A stretch of 64,000 bases of DNA from Rhizobium freirei PRF 81 (GTDB taxonomy: Bacteria; Pseudomonadota; Alphaproteobacteria; Rhizobiales; Rhizobiaceae): contig NZ_AQHN01000056.1 in assembly GCF_000359745.1 (NCBI RefSeq), positions 62,001 through 126,000 on the forward strand, written 5' to 3'. The notes under the pieces were generated by a model. The model saw only the letters and a program-made list of their open reading frames with translations, did not search any database and was not told the origin of the DNA. The translations under genes and the position numbers were made by a program. Shown here piece after piece: positions 8,121 to 17,921 of this stretch (the stretch's first letter is position 1; each line of letters opens with the position of its first letter).

Positions 8121-10439
8121 ATGCGCATCGTCTGTATCGGCGGCGGCCCCGCAGGGCTCTACTTCGCGCTTCTGATGAAGAAGCTCCACCCGGAGCATTC
8201 GATCCGCGTCGTCGAGCGCAACCGCCCCTATGATACCTTCGGCTGGGGCGTCGTCTTCTCCGACGCGACCATGGTTTCGATGCGCGAATGGGATCCGGAA
8301 AGTGCGGCCGAGATCGAGGACGCCTTCAACCATTGGGACGACATCGAAGTCCTGTTCAAGGGCACGCGCCAGCGCACATCGGGCCACGGCTTCGTCGGCA
8401 TCGGCCGCAAGAAACTCTTGAACATCCTGCAGAAACGCTGCGAGGCGCTGGATGTCGAACTGATCTTCGAGACGGACGTCAATTCCGACCTCGATTACCC
8501 GGACGCCGATCTGGTCATCGGTTCGGACGGCCTCAATTCGCGCATTCGCAATCATTATCCGGAGGTCTTCCAGCCGGACATGATCACCCGGCCGAACCGC
8601 TATATCTGGCTCGGCACCGACAAGCTCTTCGACGCCTTCACCTTCGATTTTCGCAAGACCGACCACGGTTGGTTTCAGGCGCATATCTACAAGTTCGACG
8701 ACAAGACCTCGACCTTCATTGTCGAAACCACCGAGGAAGCCTATCTCGCTCACGGCCTCGACAAGGTCGATCAGGACGGCTCCATCGCCTTCTGCGAAAA
8801 CCTGTTTTCCGAAGTGCTCGAAGACGCTTCGCTGATGACCAATGCCCGCCATATCCGCGGCTCGGCCTGGCTGAATTTCAACCGCCTGATCTGCGGCAAG
8901 TGGAGCCATTTCAACGGCAATTCGCATGTCGTGCTGATGGGCGATGCCGCCCATACCGCGCATTTCGCCATCGGTTCCGGAACCAAGCTCGCCATCGATG
9001 ACGCCATCGAGCTGACCCGTCAGTTCCAGATCCACGGGCATGAGAAGGACAAGATCCCGGCCGTTCTCGATACCTACGAGGAAATCCGCCGCGTCGACGT
9101 CGCCCGCATCCAGAACGCCGCCCGCAATGCAATGGAATGGTTCGAAGTTGTCGGCCGCCGCTATGCGGATACGCTTGAGCCGCCGCAATTCATGTATTCG
9201 ATGCTGACACGCTCGCAGCGCATCAGCCACGAAAATCTAAGGCTCCGCGACAAGACCTGGCTCGAAGGCTATGAGCGCTGGTTTGCCGAGAAATCCGGCC
9301 TTGCCGTCGGCAACGACCGGTGCCTGCCACCGATGTTCACGCCCTACCGGCTGCGCGATGTCCAGCTCGTCAACCGCATCGTCATGTCGCCGATGGCGAT
9401 GTATTCGGCTCAGGATGGCGTGATGAATGATTTCCACATCATCCATCTCGGCTCGCGCGCCCTTGGCGGCGCCGGACTGATCTTCGCGGAGATGACCTGC
9501 GTGACCCCGGACGCGCGCATCACCCCCGGCTGCCTCGGCCTCTGGAACGAGGAGCAGGCGGGTCAGTGGAGGCGGCTCGTCGACTTCGTTCACACGAGCA
9601 GCGCCGCCAAGGTCGGTATCCAGATCGGCCATGCCGGACGCAAGGGCGCGACGAAACTTGCCTGGGAAGGCATCGACCAGCCGCTTACCGAAGGCGACTG
9701 GCCGCTGATCTCGGCATCATCAGTCCCCTACCTCAAACACAGCCAGGTGCCGAAGGCCATGGATCGCGCTGACATGGATCGCGTCAAGGCCGATTTCATC
9801 CGCTCGACCGAGCTCGCAATCGAGACCGGTGCCGACTGGCTGGAATTGCACTGCGCTCACGGCTATCTGCTGTCGAGCTTCTTGTCGCCGCTGACCAATC
9901 TGCGCGGCGACGAGTATGGCGGCAGCCATGAGAACCGCGCCCGCTATCCCCTCGAAGTTTTCAAGGCGATACGCGCGATCTGGCCGGCACATAAGCCGAT
10001 CTCGATCCGCCTCTCCTGCCATGACTGGACCGATGGCGGTAACACGCCGGAAGATGCGGCCATCTTCGCCGCCATGTTCAAGGAAGCCGGCGCCGATTTG
10101 ATCGACTGCTCTTCGGGTCAGGTCTCCAAGCAGGAAAAGCCGGTTTACGGCCGGCTGTTCCAGACGCCTTTCTCCGACAAGATCCGCAACGAGATCGGCA
10201 TTCCCACGATCGCCGTCGGTGCGATCTCGGAGGCCGATCACGCCAATTCGATCATCGCCGCCGGTCGTGCCGATCTCTGCGCCGTCGCCCGCCCGCATCT
10301 GGCGGACCCGGCCTGGGCTCTGCATGAAGCCGCCAAGATCGGCCTGACTTCCATTCCCTGGCCGAAGCAATATCTTTCCGGCAAGATCCAGTATGAAACC
10401 AACCTCGCCCGCGCGGCCACGGCAGCACCGGCGAAATGA
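8121..10439 (+). CDS. 2-aminobenzoyl-CoA monooxygenase/reductase-type fusion (FAD hydroxylase + OYE)
   Basis: 772 aa two-domain flavoprotein. Residues 1-390 are a group A FAD monooxygenase: [10 protein letters not shown] at 7-16 binds FAD, a GSD motif is near 135 and GDAAHTAHF near 274. Residues from about 405 are an old-yellow-enzyme FMN barrel ([47 protein letters not shown]). This arrangement is that of Azoarcus evansii 2-aminobenzoyl-CoA monooxygenase/reductase, which hydroxylates and then reduces the ring; databases often name relatives salicylyl-CoA 5-hydroxylase. A good ribosome binding site precedes the ATG. Adjacent ligase and beta-oxidation genes support the aryl-CoA role. Exact ring substituent is inferred. 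Confidence 0.87.
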   Translation: MRIVCIGGGPAGLYFALLMKKLHPEHSIRVVERNRPYDTFGWGVVFSDATMVSMREWDPESAAEIEDAFNHWDDIEVLFKGTRQRTSGHGFVGIGRKKLLNILQKRCEALDVELIFETDVNSDLDYPDADLVIGSDGLNSRIRNHYPEVFQPDMITRPNRYIWLGTDKLFDAFTFDFRKTDHGWFQAHIYKFDDKTSTFIVETTEEAYLAHGLDKVDQDGSIAFCENLFSEVLEDASLMTNARHIRGSAWLNFNRLICGKWSHFNGNSHVVLMGDAAHTAHFAIGSGTKLAIDDAIELTRQFQIHGHEKDKIPAVLDTYEEIRRVDVARIQNAARNAMEWFEVVGRRYADTLEPPQFMYSMLTRSQRISHENLRLRDKTWLEGYERWFAEKSGLAVGNDRCLPPMFTPYRLRDVQLVNRIVMSPMAMYSAQDGVMNDFHIIHLGSRALGGAGLIFAEMTCVTPDARITPGCLGLWNEEQAGQWRRLVDFVHTSSAAKVGIQIGHAGRKGATKLAWEGIDQPLTEGDWPLISASSVPYLKHSQVPKAMDRADMDRVKADFIRSTELAIETGADWLELHCAHGYLLSSFLSPLTNLRGDEYGGSHENRARYPLEVFKAIRAIWPAHKPISIRLSCHDWTDGGNTPEDAAIFAAMFKEAGADLIDCSSGQVSKQEKPVYGRLFQTPFSDKIRNEIGIPTIAVGAISEADHANSIIAAGRADLCAVARPHLADPAWALHEAAKIGLTSIPWPKQYLSGKIQYETNLARAATAAPAK

Positions 10440-10446
10440 GGATAAG

Positions 10447-11226
10447 ATGACGACTTCGGGCAAACTCGCCGGCCGCCATGCCCTCGTCACCGGCGCCGGC
10501 AGCGGCATCGGCACCGCGATCGCCAGGGCGCTCGCCGCCGAGGGTGCGCATGTCAGCCTGGCGGGCCGCCGCAAGGGGCCGTTGGAAGCGATCGCCACCG
10601 AGATCGGCACGGCTGGTTTCGTGGTCGACGGCTTCGATGTCACAAGTCCCGAGGCCGTGGCCCAGGGCCTCGCCAAGGCGCGCGAAAAATTCGGCCCGGT
10701 CGATATTCTCGTCAACAATGCCGGCGAAGCGCCGAGCGCGCCCTTCGAAAAGACGAGCCTGAAGGCCTGGAACCACGTCCTAACGGTCGACCTGACCGGC
10801 GTTTTCGTGGTGACGCAGGCAGCTCTTCCAGACCTGAAGGCTCGCGGTTCCGGCGCGCGCATCATCAACATCGCCTCGACGGCGGGCTTGAAGGGCTATG
10901 GCTATGTCTCGGCTTACGTCGCCGCCAAGCACGGCGTCGTCGGCCTCACGCGCTCGCTGGCGCTCGAGCTGGCCAAGACCGGTATCACGGTCAATGCCGT
11001 ATGCCCCGGCTTTACCGATACGCCGATCATTCAGCGGTCGATCGAAACGATCGTCGCCAAGACCGGGCGCACGGCCGAACAGGCGCTTGGCGAGTTCACG
11101 AAATCCAATCCGCAGGGACGGCTGATCAAGCCGGAAGAAGTTGCCGACACCGTGCTATGGCTGGCATCGCCAGCCGCGGCATCGATCAATGGACAGGCAA
11201 TTGCGGTTGCCGGTGGGGAGATTTGA
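10447..11226 (+). CDS. Short-chain dehydrogenase/reductase of the aryl-CoA cluster
   Basis: 259 aa SDR with cofactor motif [15 protein letters not shown] at about residue 17, NNAG near 90 and the catalytic pair in YVAAKHG with upstream Ser in IASTAGL. Length is standard. It starts 7 nt after the monooxygenase stop. Its position suggests oxidation or reduction of a ring hydroxyl/keto intermediate, or a 3-hydroxyacyl-CoA step; the sequence alone does not tell which. The Arg in GRRKG after the second strand suggests NADP(H) preference, a weak inference. Confidence 0.85.
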   Translation: MTTSGKLAGRHALVTGAGSGIGTAIARALAAEGAHVSLAGRRKGPLEAIATEIGTAGFVVDGFDVTSPEAVAQGLAKAREKFGPVDILVNNAGEAPSAPFEKTSLKAWNHVLTVDLTGVFVVTQAALPDLKARGSGARIINIASTAGLKGYGYVSAYVAAKHGVVGLTRSLALELAKTGITVNAVCPGFTDTPIIQRSIETIVAKTGRTAEQALGEFTKSNPQGRLIKPEEVADTVLWLASPAAASINGQAIAVAGGEI

Positions 11227-11231
11227 ACGCC

Positions 11232-12083
11232 ATGAGCGATCGGGACATGACGATGAAGGGACATCTGAAACCCTTCAAAGATTTGAAGCCGCAGCATTTC
11301 CTCTGGGATGTCAGCGAAGACGGCCGTGTTGCTACCATCCGCCTGAACCGCCCCGAGCGTAAGAACCCGCTGACCTTCGACAGCTATGCCGAGCTGCGCG
11401 ATCTCTTCCGCGATCTCGCCTATGCATCCGATATCCGCGCCATCGTGCTGACCGGCGCCGGCGGCAATTTCTCCTCCGGCGGCGACGTCTTCGAGATCAT
11501 CGAGCCACTGACCCGCATGGCGATGCCCGAGCTCCTGGCCTTCACGCGCATGACCGGCGATCTCGTGAAAGCGATGCGCAAATGCCCGCAGCCGATCATC
11601 ACGGCAGTCGACGGCATCTGCGCCGGCGCCGGCGCCATCCTTGCCATGGCCTCCGATCTCAGGCTCGCGACGCCGGAAGCGAAGACGGCCTTCCTCTTTA
11701 CCCGTGTCGGTCTTGCCGGTGCCGATATGGGCGCATGCGGCATCCTGCCCCGCATCATCGGCCAGGGCCGCGCCGCAGAACTTCTCTATACCGGTCGCTC
11801 AATGACGGCAGCGGAAGGCCAGGCCTGGGGCTTCTATAACGGCCTGCATGTCGGCGCCGACCTCGAGAGCGAAGCGGTCAAGCTCGCCCGCTCGCTGGCC
11901 GATGGCCCCTGGTTCGCCCATGGCATGACCAAGACCATGCTGAACCAGGAATGGGCGATGGGGATCGAGGAAATGATCGAGTCCGAAGCGCAGGCGCAGG
12001 CAATCTGCATGGCGACGCAGGATTTCCGCCGCGCCTTCGAAGCCTTCGCGGCCAAGCGCCGGCCGGAATTCCAGGGGGATTGA
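11232..12083 (+). CDS. Crotonase-family protein lacking both canonical hydratase glutamates
   Basis: 283 aa enoyl-CoA hydratase/isomerase superfamily member. The oxyanion-hole segments [10 protein letters not shown] and [14 protein letters not shown] are present. By comparison with rat enoyl-CoA hydratase (Glu144 in GGGCE, Glu164 in QPE), the equivalent positions here are Ile (GAGAI) and Arg (LFTRVG). An Asp is retained in the loop [11 protein letters not shown]. It is therefore unlikely to be a plain hydratase; a ring-opening hydrolase of BadI/MenB type is a reasonable alternative in this pathway. It begins 5 nt after the SDR; an in-frame ATG at 11247 is an alternative start. Confidence 0.83.
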   Translation: MSDRDMTMKGHLKPFKDLKPQHFLWDVSEDGRVATIRLNRPERKNPLTFDSYAELRDLFRDLAYASDIRAIVLTGAGGNFSSGGDVFEIIEPLTRMAMPELLAFTRMTGDLVKAMRKCPQPIITAVDGICAGAGAILAMASDLRLATPEAKTAFLFTRVGLAGADMGACGILPRIIGQGRAAELLYTGRSMTAAEGQAWGFYNGLHVGADLESEAVKLARSLADGPWFAHGMTKTMLNQEWAMGIEEMIESEAQAQAICMATQDFRRAFEAFAAKRRPEFQGD

Positions 12084-12087
12084 GCTG

Positions 12088-13266
12088 ATGTCCACGGCAA
12101 GCAGCCTCCCCGGCCCGACCCGCGATCATCTGGATTGGCCCTTCTTCGACGAGCGCCATCACCGCTACGCTGCGGAAGTCGATGCTTTCGCAAAGTCTGG
12201 CGCCATGGCTTCGATCGACCACGCCGATGTCGATGGCGCATGCCGCAAGCTGGTCAAGGCACTGGGCGATGCCGGGCTTCTTGCCGCTGCAACCGGGTCC
12301 TCCGACAGCGAACCGCTGATCGATTCCCGCATGGTCTGCCTCGCCCGCGAAACGCTCGCCTGGCATGACGGCCTTGCCGATTTCGCCTTGGCCATGCAGG
12401 GGCTCGGCACGGGAGCCATCGGCCTCTCGGGCTCGCCTGAATTGCGCGCCGCTGTGTTGCCCAAGGTACGCTCGGGCGATTGGCTTGCCGCCTTCGCGCT
12501 GTCGGAAAAAGACGCCGGCTCCGACGTGGCTGCCATGAGCTGCGCCGCCCGCATCGAGGGCGATCACTATGTTCTCGATGGCGAGAAGACCTGGATTTCG
12601 AACGGCGGCATCGCCGACGTCTACACTGTCTTCGCGCGTACCGGCGAGGCGCCGGGAACCCGCGGCATTTCCGCCTTCGTCGTCTTTGCCGATGATCCCG
12701 GCTTCTCGATCGCCGAACGCATCGAGGTCATCGCGCCGCACCCGCTGGCGACGATCCGCTTCGACAATTGCCGCATTCCCGTTTCGCGCCGCCTCGGCGC
12801 ACCGGGCGAAGGCTTCAAGATCGCCATGCGCACGCTCGATATCTTCCGCGCCTCGGTCGCTGCCGCAAGCCTTGGCTTTGCCCGCCGCGCCCTGGATGAA
12901 TCGCTGGCGCACGTTCGCGCCCGCCCGATGTTCGGAGCAAGGCTGGCCGACCTACAGCTGACGCAGGCGGCCCTCGGCGACATGGCGACCGGCATCGACG
13001 CGGCCGCATTGCTGACCTACCGAGCGGCTTGGCGCCGCGACGTGCAGCACCTGCCGACGACGCGCGAAGCGGCCATGGCCAAGATGACGGCGACGGAAAC
13101 CGCACAGAGCGTCATCGACCGTGCCGTTCAGCTCTTTGGCGGCCGTGGCGTTCGGTCCGGAGAGATAACGGAGAAACTCTATCGGGAGATCCGCGCGCTT
13201 CGCATCTATGAGGGTGCGACTGAAGTTCAAAAACTCATCGTTGCGCGCGAACTTCTGAAGACCTAG
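12088..13266 (+). CDS. Acyl-CoA dehydrogenase
   Basis: 392 aa FAD acyl-CoA dehydrogenase. The flavin-binding segment [16 protein letters not shown] and the WISNGG strand are in the middle domain, and the C-terminal [18 protein letters not shown] places a Glu in the usual catalytic-base position. It follows the crotonase by 4 nt with the ribosome binding site overlapping that gene (GGGGGATTGAGCTG). It probably introduces or removes unsaturation in an alicyclic or open-chain CoA intermediate after ring reduction. Specific substrate unknown. Confidence 0.87.
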   Translation: MSTASSLPGPTRDHLDWPFFDERHHRYAAEVDAFAKSGAMASIDHADVDGACRKLVKALGDAGLLAAATGSSDSEPLIDSRMVCLARETLAWHDGLADFALAMQGLGTGAIGLSGSPELRAAVLPKVRSGDWLAAFALSEKDAGSDVAAMSCAARIEGDHYVLDGEKTWISNGGIADVYTVFARTGEAPGTRGISAFVVFADDPGFSIAERIEVIAPHPLATIRFDNCRIPVSRRLGAPGEGFKIAMRTLDIFRASVAAASLGFARRALDESLAHVRARPMFGARLADLQLTQAALGDMATGIDAAALLTYRAAWRRDVQHLPTTREAAMAKMTATETAQSVIDRAVQLFGGRGVRSGEITEKLYREIRALRIYEGATEVQKLIVARELLKT

Positions 13267-13362
13267 AGCAGTTCCGGGAGAATTGCGCAGCAATTTTCCG
13301 TCCGGAATTGCATGAACAAGGAAATTGAGCGGTTCAGGGCTTACGAAAACGCCGAACCGCTC
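13265..13362. repeat. Dispersed rhizobial intergenic repeat, copy A, with hairpin
   Basis: The gap between the two acyl-CoA dehydrogenases contains a diverged copy of a repeat also present near 24200, 29677, 54301 and 56648 (core TTTTCCGTCCGGAATTGC). It is followed by a stem-loop with arms GAGCGGTTC at 13327-13335 and GAACCGCTC at 13354-13362. No T-run follows, so read-through to the next gene is likely. Confidence 0.7.
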
Positions 13363-13379
13363 CAATGGGAGATACGAGC

Positions 13380-14561
13380 ATGAGCCGCGAGATTTTCGAC
13401 TGGGCCGACCCGTTCCGGCTGACGGAACAGCTGAACGACGACGAACGCATGGTGCTTGAAACGGCGCATTCCTATGCGCAGGAGAAGCTTGGCCCCCGCG
13501 TCCTCGAAGCCTTCCGCAATGAACAGACCGATCCGACGATCTTCCGCGAAATGGGCGAACTCGGCCTGCTCGGCCCGACGATTGCGCCGGAGTACGGCGG
13601 CGCTGGCCTCAGCTATGTCGCCTACGGCCTGATCGCCCGCGAAGTCGAACGCGTCGACAGCGGCTATCGCTCGATGATGAGCGTTCAGTCCTCGCTGGTG
13701 ATGGTGCCGATCGATGCTTTCGGCTCGGAGGCGCAGAAGCAGAAATACCTGCCGAAGCTCGCAACCGGCGAGTGGATCGGCTGCTTCGGCCTCACCGAGC
13801 CGAACCATGGCTCCGATCCCGGCTCGATGGTCACGCGGGCAAAGAAGGTCGACGGCGGCTACAGCCTGACGGGCGCCAAGACCTGGATCTCCAACGCACC
13901 GATCGCCGATGTCTTCGTCGTCTGGGCCAAGACCGAAGATGGCCTCATCCGCGGCTTCATCCTCGAAAAGGGCTGGAAGGGCCTGTCCGCGCCCGCTATC
14001 CACGGCAAGGTCGGCCTGCGCGCTTCCATCACCGGCGAAGTCGTCATGGAAAATGTCTTCGTACCCGAAGAAAACCTGCTGCCGAACGTGTCCGGCCTCA
14101 AAGGCCCCTTCACCTGCCTCAACTCGGCGCGCTTCGGCATTGCCTGGGGTGCTTTGGGTGCGGCCGAAGACTGCTATGCCAAGGCGCGGCAATATGTGCT
14201 CGACCGCAAGCAGTTCGGCCGGCCGCTCGCCGCCAACCAGCTCATCCAGAAGAAGCTCGCCGACATGGTGACTGAGATCACGCTCGGCCTGCAGGGCTGC
14301 CTGCGCCTCGGCCGCATGAAGGAAGAGGGCCATCCGCCGGTAGAGCTCACCTCGATCCTCAAGCGCAACAGCTGCGGCAAGGCGCTGGATATCGCCCGCG
14401 CCGCCCGCGACATGCTGGGTGGCAACGGCATCTCGGACGAATTCGGCATCGCACGCCATCTCGTCAACCTCGAAGTGGTCAACACCTATGAGGGCACGCA
14501 CGACATCCACGCCCTCATCCTCGGCCGCGCCATCACCGGCATCGCCGCCTTTTCGAACTGA
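13380..14561 (+). CDS. gcdH: Glutaryl-CoA dehydrogenase-like acyl-CoA dehydrogenase
   Basis: 393 aa. The N-terminus ([19 protein letters not shown]), the central [16 protein letters not shown], the [18 protein letters not shown] strand and the C-terminal [20 protein letters not shown] are diagnostic of glutaryl-CoA dehydrogenase, with the catalytic Glu in YEGTHD. The enzyme oxidises and decarboxylates glutaryl-CoA to crotonyl-CoA. Its presence in the aryl-CoA cluster suggests the ring-opened C7 dicarboxyl skeleton is shortened to glutaryl-CoA and finished here. ATG at 13380 follows GGGAG; an ATG at 13365 is possible but lacks a good site. Confidence 0.9.
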   Translation: MSREIFDWADPFRLTEQLNDDERMVLETAHSYAQEKLGPRVLEAFRNEQTDPTIFREMGELGLLGPTIAPEYGGAGLSYVAYGLIAREVERVDSGYRSMMSVQSSLVMVPIDAFGSEAQKQKYLPKLATGEWIGCFGLTEPNHGSDPGSMVTRAKKVDGGYSLTGAKTWISNAPIADVFVVWAKTEDGLIRGFILEKGWKGLSAPAIHGKVGLRASITGEVVMENVFVPEENLLPNVSGLKGPFTCLNSARFGIAWGALGAAEDCYAKARQYVLDRKQFGRPLAANQLIQKKLADMVTEITLGLQGCLRLGRMKEEGHPPVELTSILKRNSCGKALDIARAARDMLGGNGISDEFGIARHLVNLEVVNTYEGTHDIHALILGRAITGIAAFSN

Positions 14562-14569
14562 GGCCCGCC

Positions 14570-15001
14570 TTGGCGTTTAGAACCACCAGACCCTTACGTT
14601 TCGGAGATTGCGATCCTTCCGGGATCGCATATTTCCCCTCCTATCTGAACATCCTCGTCGGGGTTCTGGAAGACTACTTTGCCTCGCTCGGCTTCCCCTG
14701 GAGGCGCTTGATCGACGACCGCCGCATCGGTGTCCCCACCGTGCGGCTCGATCTGACCTTCATGAAGCCGGGCCTACAAGGCGACGAGCTGGAATTCGTG
14801 CTTGTCGTCCGCGGCATCGGCCGTTCCTCGCTCGATCTGGAACATCAGGTCTCGGCGAATGGTCAGGTGCTGTGGACGGCCAAGCACCGCGTCGTCGCCA
14901 CCTCGCTCGACAACAATCAATCGCACGCATGGCCGGATGATATCCGCGCCGCGCTGACCTCTCATCTGGAGAAGACCGATGCATACCATCCTGCAACCTG
15001 A
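14570..15001 (+). CDS. Hot-dog fold acyl-CoA thioesterase (4-hydroxybenzoyl-CoA thioesterase-like)
   Basis: 143 aa single hot-dog domain. The segment RFGDCDPSGIAYFPSYL carries the 4HBT active-site Asp and the helix entry. A TTG start at 14570 is used, 8 nt after the preceding stop; no ATG gives a complete domain. The 3' end overlaps the next gene by 23 nt. In CoA-dependent aromatic clusters such enzymes are thought to release CoA from dead-end aryl-CoA thioesters; that role is inferred here. Confidence 0.82.
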   Translation: MAFRTTRPLRFGDCDPSGIAYFPSYLNILVGVLEDYFASLGFPWRRLIDDRRIGVPTVRLDLTFMKPGLQGDELEFVLVVRGIGRSSLDLEHQVSANGQVLWTAKHRVVATSLDNNQSHAWPDDIRAALTSHLEKTDAYHPAT

Positions 15002-15374
15002 AGGCTGGGCCAAGCCGATCGGCTATGCCAATGGCATGGCGGCAACGGGCCGTATGGTGTTCGTCGGTGGCCAGGTCGGCTGGAATGCCACCTGCGAATT
15101 CGAAAGCGACGATTTCGTCGAGCAGGTGCGCCAGACATTGAAGAATGTCGTCGCCATCCTCGCCGAAGGCGGTGCCGAGCCGAAGCACATCACCTCGATG
15201 ACCTGGTATTTCACCGACAAGACTGAGTATCTCAGCAACCTTAAGGGCATCGGCCAGGCCTACCGCGAAACCATCGGCCGGCATTTCCCGGCCATGGCCG
15301 CCGTGCAGGTCGTCGCTCTCGTCGAGGATCGCGCCAAGATCGAGATCCAGGCGACCGCCGTCATCCCGGAATAA
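14979..15374 (+). CDS. RidA/YjgF-family protein without the canonical catalytic arginine
   Basis: 131 aa member of the Rid family (enamine/imine hydrolases in their best-known form). Family segments MVFVGGQVGWN, ILAEGGAEPKHITSMTWY and VEDRAKIEIQATAVIP are clear. In E. coli RidA the catalytic Arg lies in PARS before the last strand; here the matching stretch reads FPAMAAVQV, so Met replaces that Arg and ordinary imine deamination is doubtful. The gene overlaps the thioesterase gene by 23 nt and has a GGAGAAG binding site. In an aminobenzoyl-CoA pathway an enamine/imine intermediate is expected, so the link is attractive, but the changed residue argues for another chemistry. Confidence 0.83.
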   Translation: MHTILQPEGWAKPIGYANGMAATGRMVFVGGQVGWNATCEFESDDFVEQVRQTLKNVVAILAEGGAEPKHITSMTWYFTDKTEYLSNLKGIGQAYRETIGRHFPAMAAVQVVALVEDRAKIEIQATAVIPE

Positions 15375-15398
15375 TATCGGACAGGCTGGTAGAGAATC

Positions 15399-17366
15399 AT
15401 GTCGGCATTGCGCTTTTCGGACACCATCTCGGCGGCGCTCGCCGACGGGATCCTCGTCGTCACCATAGACAACGCGCCCGTCAACGCGCTCTCAGCCGAT
15501 GTGAGAGCCGGCCTGATGGCGGCGCTCGATCACGCGGAGAAAGACGGCGCGGTTAAGGGCGTCGTCCTGACCGGAGCAGGCAGCACCTTCATCGGCGGCG
15601 CCGACATCAAGGAATTCGGCAAGCTGCCGGTCGAGCCGCTGCTGCCCGATGTCATCTCGCGCATCGAGGCCTTTTCGAAGCCCATCGCGGCAGCAATCAA
15701 TGGCGCGGCGCTCGGCGGCGGCCTGGAAGTGGCGCTTGCCTGCCATCGCCGCCATGCCGCTCCATCGGCCAAACTCGGACTGCCGGAAGTCAAGCTCGGC
15801 ATCGTTCCCGGCGCCGGCGGCACGCAGCGCCTTCCCCGCCTGATCGGTATCGCCGCGGCCATCGACGTGGTCGCTAGCGGACGTATGGTCCCCGCCTCCG
15901 AAGCTCTAAAGCTCGGCATTATCGATGGCGTATCCGGCGGTGCACTGCTTGCGGATGTTATCGCGGATATCAAGGTAGCCAACGCGCCCAGCCTGCGCCG
16001 CACCGGCCATTTGTCGGTGCGTTCGGAAACGGCTGACGCTGTCGATAGGGCAGCGGCAGACGCATCCCGCAAGGCGCGCGGTCAACGCGCCCCCTCCGAG
16101 GCCGTCCGCCTCATCCGCCTGGCGGCAACCGCCTCCTTGGCAGAAGGACTGGCTGAAGAGCGCCGCACCTTCATCGAGCTTCGCGACAGTGAAGAGGCGG
16201 CGGCCCTGCGTCATGTCTTCTTCGCTGAACGTGCCGCCGGCAAGGTCGAGGGGCTGGAAGCGGTCGCTCCGCGCAAGATCGAAACGATCGGCATCGTCGG
16301 CACCGGCCTGATGGGATCAGGCATTGCTGTTTCGGCGCTTAACGGCGGTTTCCGCGTCATCGGCGTCGAACAGAGCGCGGAAGCCGCAGAAAAAGGCCGA
16401 GACCGGATCGTCGGTCTGCTCGATAAGGCCGTACAATCAGGCCGTCTCGATGCGGCTGGCCGTGAGGAACGCGTTGGTCGCTTGACGGTAACGGCCGACA
16501 TGCAGCAACTGACACAAGCCGGCATCGTCATCGAAGCCGTCTTCGACGATCTCATCGTCAAGACCGAGCTGTTCCAGCGCCTCGATACGATCGTTCCGGC
16601 CGAGACAATTCTCGCCACCAATACGAGCTATCTTGATCCTGATGCCATCGCCGCCGCCACCAAGCTGCCCGAGCGCGTCGTCGGGCTGCATTTCTTCTCG
16701 CCGGCGCATATCATGCGACTGCTGGAAGTGGTGAACTGCAAGGAGACGGCGCCCGACGTGCTGGCGACAGCCCTTGCGCTGGCAAAGCGGCTGGGCAAGC
16801 TGCCCATCGTCTCCGGCGTCACCGAAGGCTTCATCGGCAACAGCATCTTTTCGGCCTATCGCCGCGAAGGAGAATATATGCTCGAGGATGGCGCCTCGCC
16901 GCAGGAGATCGATGCGGCGCTGGAGGCCTACGGCTTCGCGATGGGTCCGTTCGCCGTCTTTGACATGGCGGGCCTGGAAATCGCCTGGGCACGCCGCAAG
17001 CGGCAGGCCGCGACACGCGATCCTTCGGAACGCTATGTCGTCATCGCCGACCGGCTCTGCGAAGCCGGACGCTTCGGCCAGAAGGCCGGACGCGGCTGGT
17101 ATGCCTACCCCGACGGCAAGAAGACGGTAGATCCGGAAGTAACGGCCGTGATCGAAGCCGCGCGCGCCGAAAAAGGCATCCTACCGAAAAAGTTCACCGC
17201 AGAAGAGATCGTCGCCCGTCTGCTCAAGGCCATGGTCGATGAAGGCGATACCCTGCTTTCGCGGGGAATCGCCGCCCGCGCCAGCGACATCGACCTCGTC
17301 ATGATCAACGGTTACGGCTTTCCCTCGAGCAAGGGCGGGCCGATGTTTGCCGCTGGCCGTCGCTGA
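15399..17366 (+). CDS. Enoyl-CoA hydratase/3-hydroxyacyl-CoA dehydrogenase fusion (FadJ-like), short at the C-terminus
   Basis: 655 aa. Residues 1-190 are a crotonase domain with both catalytic Glu in context ([20 protein letters not shown]). From about residue 295 comes the NAD-binding domain ([13 protein letters not shown]), then [16 protein letters not shown] with the catalytic His, then two 3HCDH C-terminal modules. The protein stops at [18 protein letters not shown], whereas FadB/FadJ proteins usually run about 40 residues further. Neither other frame restores the missing part. The first module is intact, so activity may survive. The gene ends the aryl-CoA operon and would supply hydration and oxidation in the lower pathway. 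Confidence 0.88.
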   Translation: MSALRFSDTISAALADGILVVTIDNAPVNALSADVRAGLMAALDHAEKDGAVKGVVLTGAGSTFIGGADIKEFGKLPVEPLLPDVISRIEAFSKPIAAAINGAALGGGLEVALACHRRHAAPSAKLGLPEVKLGIVPGAGGTQRLPRLIGIAAAIDVVASGRMVPASEALKLGIIDGVSGGALLADVIADIKVANAPSLRRTGHLSVRSETADAVDRAAADASRKARGQRAPSEAVRLIRLAATASLAEGLAEERRTFIELRDSEEAAALRHVFFAERAAGKVEGLEAVAPRKIETIGIVGTGLMGSGIAVSALNGGFRVIGVEQSAEAAEKGRDRIVGLLDKAVQSGRLDAAGREERVGRLTVTADMQQLTQAGIVIEAVFDDLIVKTELFQRLDTIVPAETILATNTSYLDPDAIAAATKLPERVVGLHFFSPAHIMRLLEVVNCKETAPDVLATALALAKRLGKLPIVSGVTEGFIGNSIFSAYRREGEYMLEDGASPQEIDAALEAYGFAMGPFAVFDMAGLEIAWARRKRQAATRDPSERYVVIADRLCEAGRFGQKAGRGWYAYPDGKKTVDPEVTAVIEAARAEKGILPKKFTAEEIVARLLKAMVDEGDTLLSRGIAARASDIDLVMINGYGFPSSKGGPMFAAGRR

Positions 17367-17465
17367 GGGACAGGTTAACCTCGGGTGCTTGAGAGCAATT
17401 CAAGCCGCCGTTGTTCGGCCAGGTAACACCCTGTAGAGTTGGGCGACACTTGGGAGATCGGCAAC

Positions 17466-17903
17466 ATGGCGCTCAAGCGTATGGATAACGTCGGGATCGT
17501 CGTCGAAGACCTCGGAGCGGCGATCAATTTCTTTCTCGAACTCGGCCTCAAGCTCGAAGGGCGAGCCACAATAGAAGGAGAATGGGCGGGACGCGTTACG
17601 GGGCTGGGCGATCAGCATGTCGAGATTGCCATGATGCGCACGCCGGACGGACACAGCCGGCTTGAACTCTCCCGCTTCATCAGGCCGGCTGTTGTCGCAG
17701 ATCACCGCAATGCTCCGGTGAACGCTCTTGGCTACCTCCGCGTCATGTTTACCGTTGATGACATCGACGAGACGCTTGAAAGGCTCCGAAAACAGGGCGC
17801 GCAACTCGTCGGCGACGTCGTCGATTACAACGGTATCTATCGGCTCTGCTACATCCGGGGACCTGAAGGGCTTCTCATCGGATTAGCCCAGGAACTGAGC
17901 TGA
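17466..17903 (+). CDS. VOC family protein
   Basis: 145 aa glyoxalase-like protein with two VOC modules (MDNVGIVVEDLGAAINFF at the start, YLRVMFTVDDIDETLERL at about residue 88). Candidate ligands include Glu in HVEIAMM and SRLELSRF. The ATG at 17466 has TTGGGAGATC as ribosome binding site. It is 99 nt after the hydratase/dehydrogenase fusion and convergent with the adenylate cyclase. Function unknown; a link to the aryl-CoA operon is possible by position only. Confidence 0.8.
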   Translation: MALKRMDNVGIVVEDLGAAINFFLELGLKLEGRATIEGEWAGRVTGLGDQHVEIAMMRTPDGHSRLELSRFIRPAVVADHRNAPVNALGYLRVMFTVDDIDETLERLRKQGAQLVGDVVDYNGIYRLCYIRGPEGLLIGLAQELS

Positions 17904-17921
17904 GCGCGATAGCAGTACCGA

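Noticed and set aside
8103..9230. 375-codon minus-strand frame opposite the monooxygenase
   Set aside because: Antisense shadow of a well-defined FAD domain; no ribosome binding site or protein family.
17439..17465. Upstream TTG start for the second VOC protein
   Set aside because: ATG at 17466 has the ribosome binding site GGGAG and begins exactly at the domain; the extra nine residues include that binding site.
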